Source of the DNA: DATBFX01 sp036558305 | GTDB lineage: Bacteria; Chloroflexota; Chloroflexia; Thermomicrobiales; UBA6265 | DNA length: 27,083 nucleotides | NCBI GenBank assembly: GCA_036558305.1 | Contig: DATBFX010000450.1 | Span: 1-27,083 of the forward strand | Reading direction: 5' to 3' | Notes under the pieces: model-generated | The model's database searches: none | What the model saw: only the letters and a program-made list of their open reading frames with translations | Told to the model about the DNA's origin: nothing | Translations under genes and position numbers: made by a program | In this document: positions 24,634 to 27,083 of the stretch, one piece after another | Layout of the letters: each line of letters starts with the position of its first letter | How positions within the stretch are numbered: position 1 is the stretch's first letter

Positions 24634-25080
24634 TTAGCGAATCCCCTCGTGAAGACCCTGGAACCCCGCGTTCCAGTTTGCGGCGTGGTCGCGGACGAAG
24701 CGCATCGCCGTGGGCAACCGGTTGGCCGAGATCGCGAGCCGGACCAACCGGCGTGCCCCGTGCCAGCCACTCGCCAGCAATTCCTCCGCGCGGGGCAGCC
24801 ACGTCGCAAGCACCAGCGCCGGTACGCGTTCCGCGATCTCGGGGTCGGGCGTCGGCAAAGGGCGCAGCGCGATGGTGTCGGCCTGAAGCGTTAGCGACAG
24901 CCCGTACGCCTCGGCCATCGTTCGGTAATAGACGAGCTCGTCGTACGTCGGCCGCTCGCTGATGGCGACGTGGATACCGCCGATCGCGTCCTTACCGGCC
25001 AACCGGCAGGCGATCTCCATGACCGCGTCGAGGCGCACGGCCGCGGACGTCTTGGGAGTTTGATCAATTGGCGTGAACAT
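24634..25080 (-). CDS. hypothetical protein between response regulator and kdp
   Basis: A 148-aa frame with sound codon pattern, ATG 25080, AGGA eight bases upstream. The N-terminal half (LDAVMEIACRLAGKDAIGGI, VAISERPTYDELVYYRTMAE, AYGLSLTLQADTIALRPL) looks like a small alpha/beta domain; the second half is Leu/Ala/Arg-rich (ERVPALVLATWLPRAEELLA ... GFQGLHEGIR). I recognise no family. It lies 54 bases after the REC gene and 18 bases before the next hypothetical, so the three probably form one unit leading into the kdp operon. Confidence 0.55.
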   Translation of the reverse strand: MFTPIDQTPKTSAAVRLDAVMEIACRLAGKDAIGGIHVAISERPTYDELVYYRTMAEAYGLSLTLQADTIALRPLPTPDPEIAERVPALVLATWLPRAEELLASGWHGARRLVRLAISANRLPTAMRFVRDHAANWNAGFQGLHEGIR

Positions 25081-25134
25081 CGTCGTAGTCCTGTCTCAAA
25101 CGGTCGCTTCGCCGGTCCCAACCCGGTCCTGTCC

Positions 25135-25536
25135 CTACGAAGGCGCGGCGGCTGCCTCACCAGACGGCGGCCCCTCCGCATTCCGCACCAGGCGCAGCAG
25201 TGCCTCAATCGGAAACGGTTTGTGTAAGACTCCCAGCGGCTTGAACTCCTCAACCCGCGTCGCGCTGGGCGGCACCGCCGAGACGATCACCGCCGGCATC
25301 GTCCGCCCCTTCGCGCGCAGCTCCCGCAGCACGTCCCAACCCGTCGCGTCCGGCAGGTTGACGTCGATCAGCAACAGGTCGTAGTGCCGGTTGTTGACCG
25401 CCGCGATCGCCTCCCGACAGGTTGCCGCCTCTTCCACGCGGTGCCCGTGCGCCGTCAGCGACCGCGCAAGCGCCTGGCGCAGCCGCGTTTCGTCATCGAC
25501 AAGCAGGATCGACATCCCTTGATCCCCAGAACTCAC
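25135..25536 (-). CDS. single-domain response regulator (REC only)
   Basis: A 133-aa CheY-like receiver. The acidic pair D14-D15 (LLVDDE), phospho-acceptor D58 (LLLIDVNLPD), Ser at VIVSA and K106 (GVLHKPFP) are all present. There is no output domain; the C-terminus is a short Ala/Pro tail. The GTG at 25536 has AAGGGAG eight bases upstream; an internal ATG at 25515 is the alternative and begins directly at the receiver fold. It may act in a phosphorelay or as a protein-protein switch, perhaps with the histidine kinase encoded at the right edge. It is on the same strand as, and upstream of, the two hypotheticals and kdp genes. Confidence 0.85.
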   Translation of the reverse strand: MSSGDQGMSILLVDDETRLRQALARSLTAHGHRVEEAATCREAIAAVNNRHYDLLLIDVNLPDATGWDVLRELRAKGRTMPAVIVSAVPPSATRVEEFKPLGVLHKPFPIEALLRLVRNAEGPPSGEAAAAPS

Positions 25537-25940
25537 GAACCGTGCTCCCTTCGACGGGCCGGGTTCCCGGTGCGCCGAACGGCGACATCGTAGAACACCG
25601 GACGTTAATGAGGCGTGATGAGAAACCGCCGTCGCATTAGAAAGCCATTAGAGTCACCTCCAGACGAAGGTTATCCCCGATGGCGTCGCCTTCCGGCACC
25701 GACGGTGCGCCCCTTCTAACCGCTTTCTTATACACGTCCGACCGCACCACGCCGCACCCGGCGTCCCCACGGCCTGACCCCGCCTTCTCTGCGTCCTGCA
25801 TCTGCATCGATTCCAATCCATTTCTAACACCCACCCGGTCGTCTCAAACCGACTCCCAATGCCCCAACGCTATGATGTCTTGGATACACGGCGACGTTTC
25901 CGCCTGGGGAAGCAGCCGCGAGAGTCGGAGACGACCTGAT
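25537..25940. other. intergenic region between divergent genes
   Basis: A 404-base region separating the minus-strand receiver gene from the plus-strand gene at 25941. It is less GC-rich than its surroundings. Open frames across it on both strands (for example 25637-25834) have no family similarity. It probably holds the divergent promoters of both flanking genes; I could not fix a -10/-35 pair. Confidence 0.5.
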
Positions 25941-26270
25941 ATGGGACATCACAAGACGGCCGAAACTGCCTGGCAACCGAGTAACGGGTTCGAGCACTTC
26001 GATTGGAATTTCTCGAACGGAGCAGACGTCGTCGACGCGCATGGTGAGCGCCTCGGGTACGTCGTCGGGATCTATCCGACGCACCTGGTCTTCACGCGAG
26101 GGCTGTTGCTCACCGACTACGTCCTGCCTCTGGCCGAGGTCGCGTCGTTTGACGACTCAACGCTCTACCTGCGTACCGCGAAGAAGCAGGCGCTCGACAA
26201 GAGCCGGCGTGCCGGCGCTGCCACGGCACACGACGAGCGCTGCCTCTGGCGCCACCACGCCGAAGCCTAG
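25941..26270 (+). CDS. small PRC-barrel/DUF2171-like protein (tentative)
   Basis: A 109-aa protein from ATG 25941 (GGAG ten bases upstream). The middle (NGADVVDAHGERLGYVVGIY, then THLVFTRGLLLTDYVLPLAE, VASFDDSTLYLRTAKKQALD) has the rhythm of a PRC-barrel or DUF2171 domain: 'G..V.D..G..+G.V..+......V..G.....+.+P...+......+.L....'. These beta-barrels bind proteins or RNA; the ligand here is unknown. The C-terminus is short and basic. It is convergent with the KdpE gene, with only 18 bases between the stops. The frame extends upstream to 25680, but that part lacks similarity. Confidence 0.6.
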   Translation: MGHHKTAETAWQPSNGFEHFDWNFSNGADVVDAHGERLGYVVGIYPTHLVFTRGLLLTDYVLPLAEVASFDDSTLYLRTAKKQALDKSRRAGAATAHDERCLWRHHAEA

Positions 26271-26288
26271 CCCCGAACGAACTCGGCA

Positions 26289-26969
26289 TCACTCCGACCG
26301 CAACCGGTACCCCACCCCCGGCTCCGTTACGAGCAACCGCGGACGGGCCGGGTTATCCTCCAGCTTCCGTCGCAGGTAATTGACATAAACCCGAAGTTGC
26401 TGCGAGTTCTCCGCCGCGTAGCCGCCCCAGACGCGTTCCAGGAGCTGGCGGTGGGTGAGGACCTTGCCGGCGTTGGTGGCAAGGACGCGAAGCAGGTCGT
26501 ATTCGGTCGGCGTCAGGTGGATCTCCTGTCCGCCCTTCGTTACCACGTGCCGGGCGACGTCGATCGTGACGTCGCCGACCGTTATCTGCTGCGCGTGTTG
26601 TGTCCCGCCGCGACGGAGGACCGCCCGCAACCGGGCCAGTAACTCCTCGATTCCGAACGGCTTGGTCAGGTAGTCGTCGGCCCCGAGGTCGAGCGCCTCC
26701 ACCTTCGACCGCTCTTCGCCACGAGCCGACAACACGACGATCGGGACCTGCGACCACGTTCGGGTTTGGCGGACGACCTCGAACCCGTCCACCCCCGGCA
26801 TCATCAAGTCGAGCACCACCGCGTCCGGTAACCAGGTCGCGATCGCCGTCAGCGCCGCCGTGCCGCCGTCGGCCATCTCAACGTCGTATCCGTGACCGGA
26901 CAGGGCGGTGCGCAACGCCCGCCGGATCGGCGCCTCGTCGTAGACCACCAGAATCCGTTGCCCGCTCAT
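26289..26969 (-). CDS. kdpE: KdpE-type response regulator (OmpR family)
   Basis: A 226-aa regulator: receiver domain (~5-120) and OmpR-type winged helix (~130-226). Phospho-acceptor D54 (VVLDLMMPGVDGFEV), S81 and K103 (TKPFG) are in place, but the acidic pair that normally reads DD is Y10-D11 (ILVVYDEAP). The DNA-binding domain shows LTPTEYDLLRVLATNAGKVL, RQLLERVWG, LRVYVNYLRRKLEDNPARPR and the typical KdpE ending LLVTEPGVGYRL. It should activate the kdp operon when K+ is low. Its ATG overlaps the stop of the upstream histidine kinase gene by four bases (ATGA), indicating translational coupling. Confidence 0.85.
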   Translation of the reverse strand: MSGQRILVVYDEAPIRRALRTALSGHGYDVEMADGGTAALTAIATWLPDAVVLDLMMPGVDGFEVVRQTRTWSQVPIVVLSARGEERSKVEALDLGADDYLTKPFGIEELLARLRAVLRRGGTQHAQQITVGDVTIDVARHVVTKGGQEIHLTPTEYDLLRVLATNAGKVLTHRQLLERVWGGYAAENSQQLRVYVNYLRRKLEDNPARPRLLVTEPGVGYRLRSE

Positions 26970-27083
26970 CCCCCATCGTCTCCGGTCCGGTCCGTTTCGG
27001 CGACCGGTAGCGTGAAGCGGAACGTCGTCCCCTCGCCGACCAGGCTCTCCACCCAGATCCGGCCGCCGTGCGCCTCGACCAAT
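26966..27083 (-). CDS. histidine kinase, C-terminal end only
   Basis: The visible 38 residues (LVEAHGGRIWVESLVGEGTT, then FRFTLPVAETDRTGDDGG and TGA) are the end of a HATPase_c domain: HGG.I.VES..G.GT.F.F.LP. The rest lies beyond the window. The stop overlaps the kdpE start (ATGA). It is therefore the probable cognate kinase, possibly the missing kinase half of the split KdpD or an ordinary sensor kinase. Confidence 0.85.
   Translation of the reverse strand, partial: LVEAHGGRIWVESLVGEGTTFRFTLPVAETDRTGDDGG

Noticed and set aside
25637..25834. A 65-aa minus-strand frame in the intergenic region.
   Set aside because: No ribosome site, no family; lies in a probable promoter region.

Overview
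The window is high-GC bacterial DNA with frequent GTG starts and good Shine-Dalgarno sites. Several secreted proteins have Thr/Pro/Ala-rich 'ATPVxSP' linkers. My best guess is a Chloroflexota genome of the Thermomicrobia type; this is an inference from style, because no rRNA or other marker gene lies in the window. I saw no tRNA, rRNA or CRISPR array.

Layout, left to right. Positions 1-2523 are accessory: a RelE-like toxin running off the left edge (-), a HipA-like kinase overlapping a DUF3037 partner (+), and a one-TM hypothetical protein (-). Positions 2782-7161 (-) hold an FHA/winged-helix regulator, a secreted cupin, a DUF4242 protein and two tandem secreted HAF-repeat paralogs. Positions 7382-9868 look like a small defence/toxin island: a HigB-like toxin and Xre antitoxin pair (+), a PD-(D/E)XK nuclease with a C-terminal RAMA-like domain interrupted by an apparent frameshift (-), and an orphan HicB-like protein (-). 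Positions 9931-14358 (-) are sucA and sucB, the E1 and E2 of 2-oxoglutarate dehydrogenase. A secreted repeat protein follows at 14770-15291 (-).

The right half is an elaborate potassium-uptake locus read on the minus strand, in transcription order: REC-only response regulator, two hypotheticals, a 27-aa membrane peptide, kdpF, kdpA (first copy), kdpB, kdpC, a 25-bp perfect hairpin, a second divergent kdpA, a DUF5808 protein, possibly a 24-aa Lys/Gly peptide, and a kinase-less KdpD sensor. A KdpE-type regulator and the end of a histidine kinase lie at the far right.

The most interesting points are: two KdpA lineages with different selectivity-filter sequences sharing one kdpB and one kdpC; sensing split between a KdpD N-terminal module and a separate kinase; a KdpE with Asp to Tyr in its acidic pocket; the broken RAMA nuclease; and heptanucleotide tandem repeats at three places, one inside the sucB linker.
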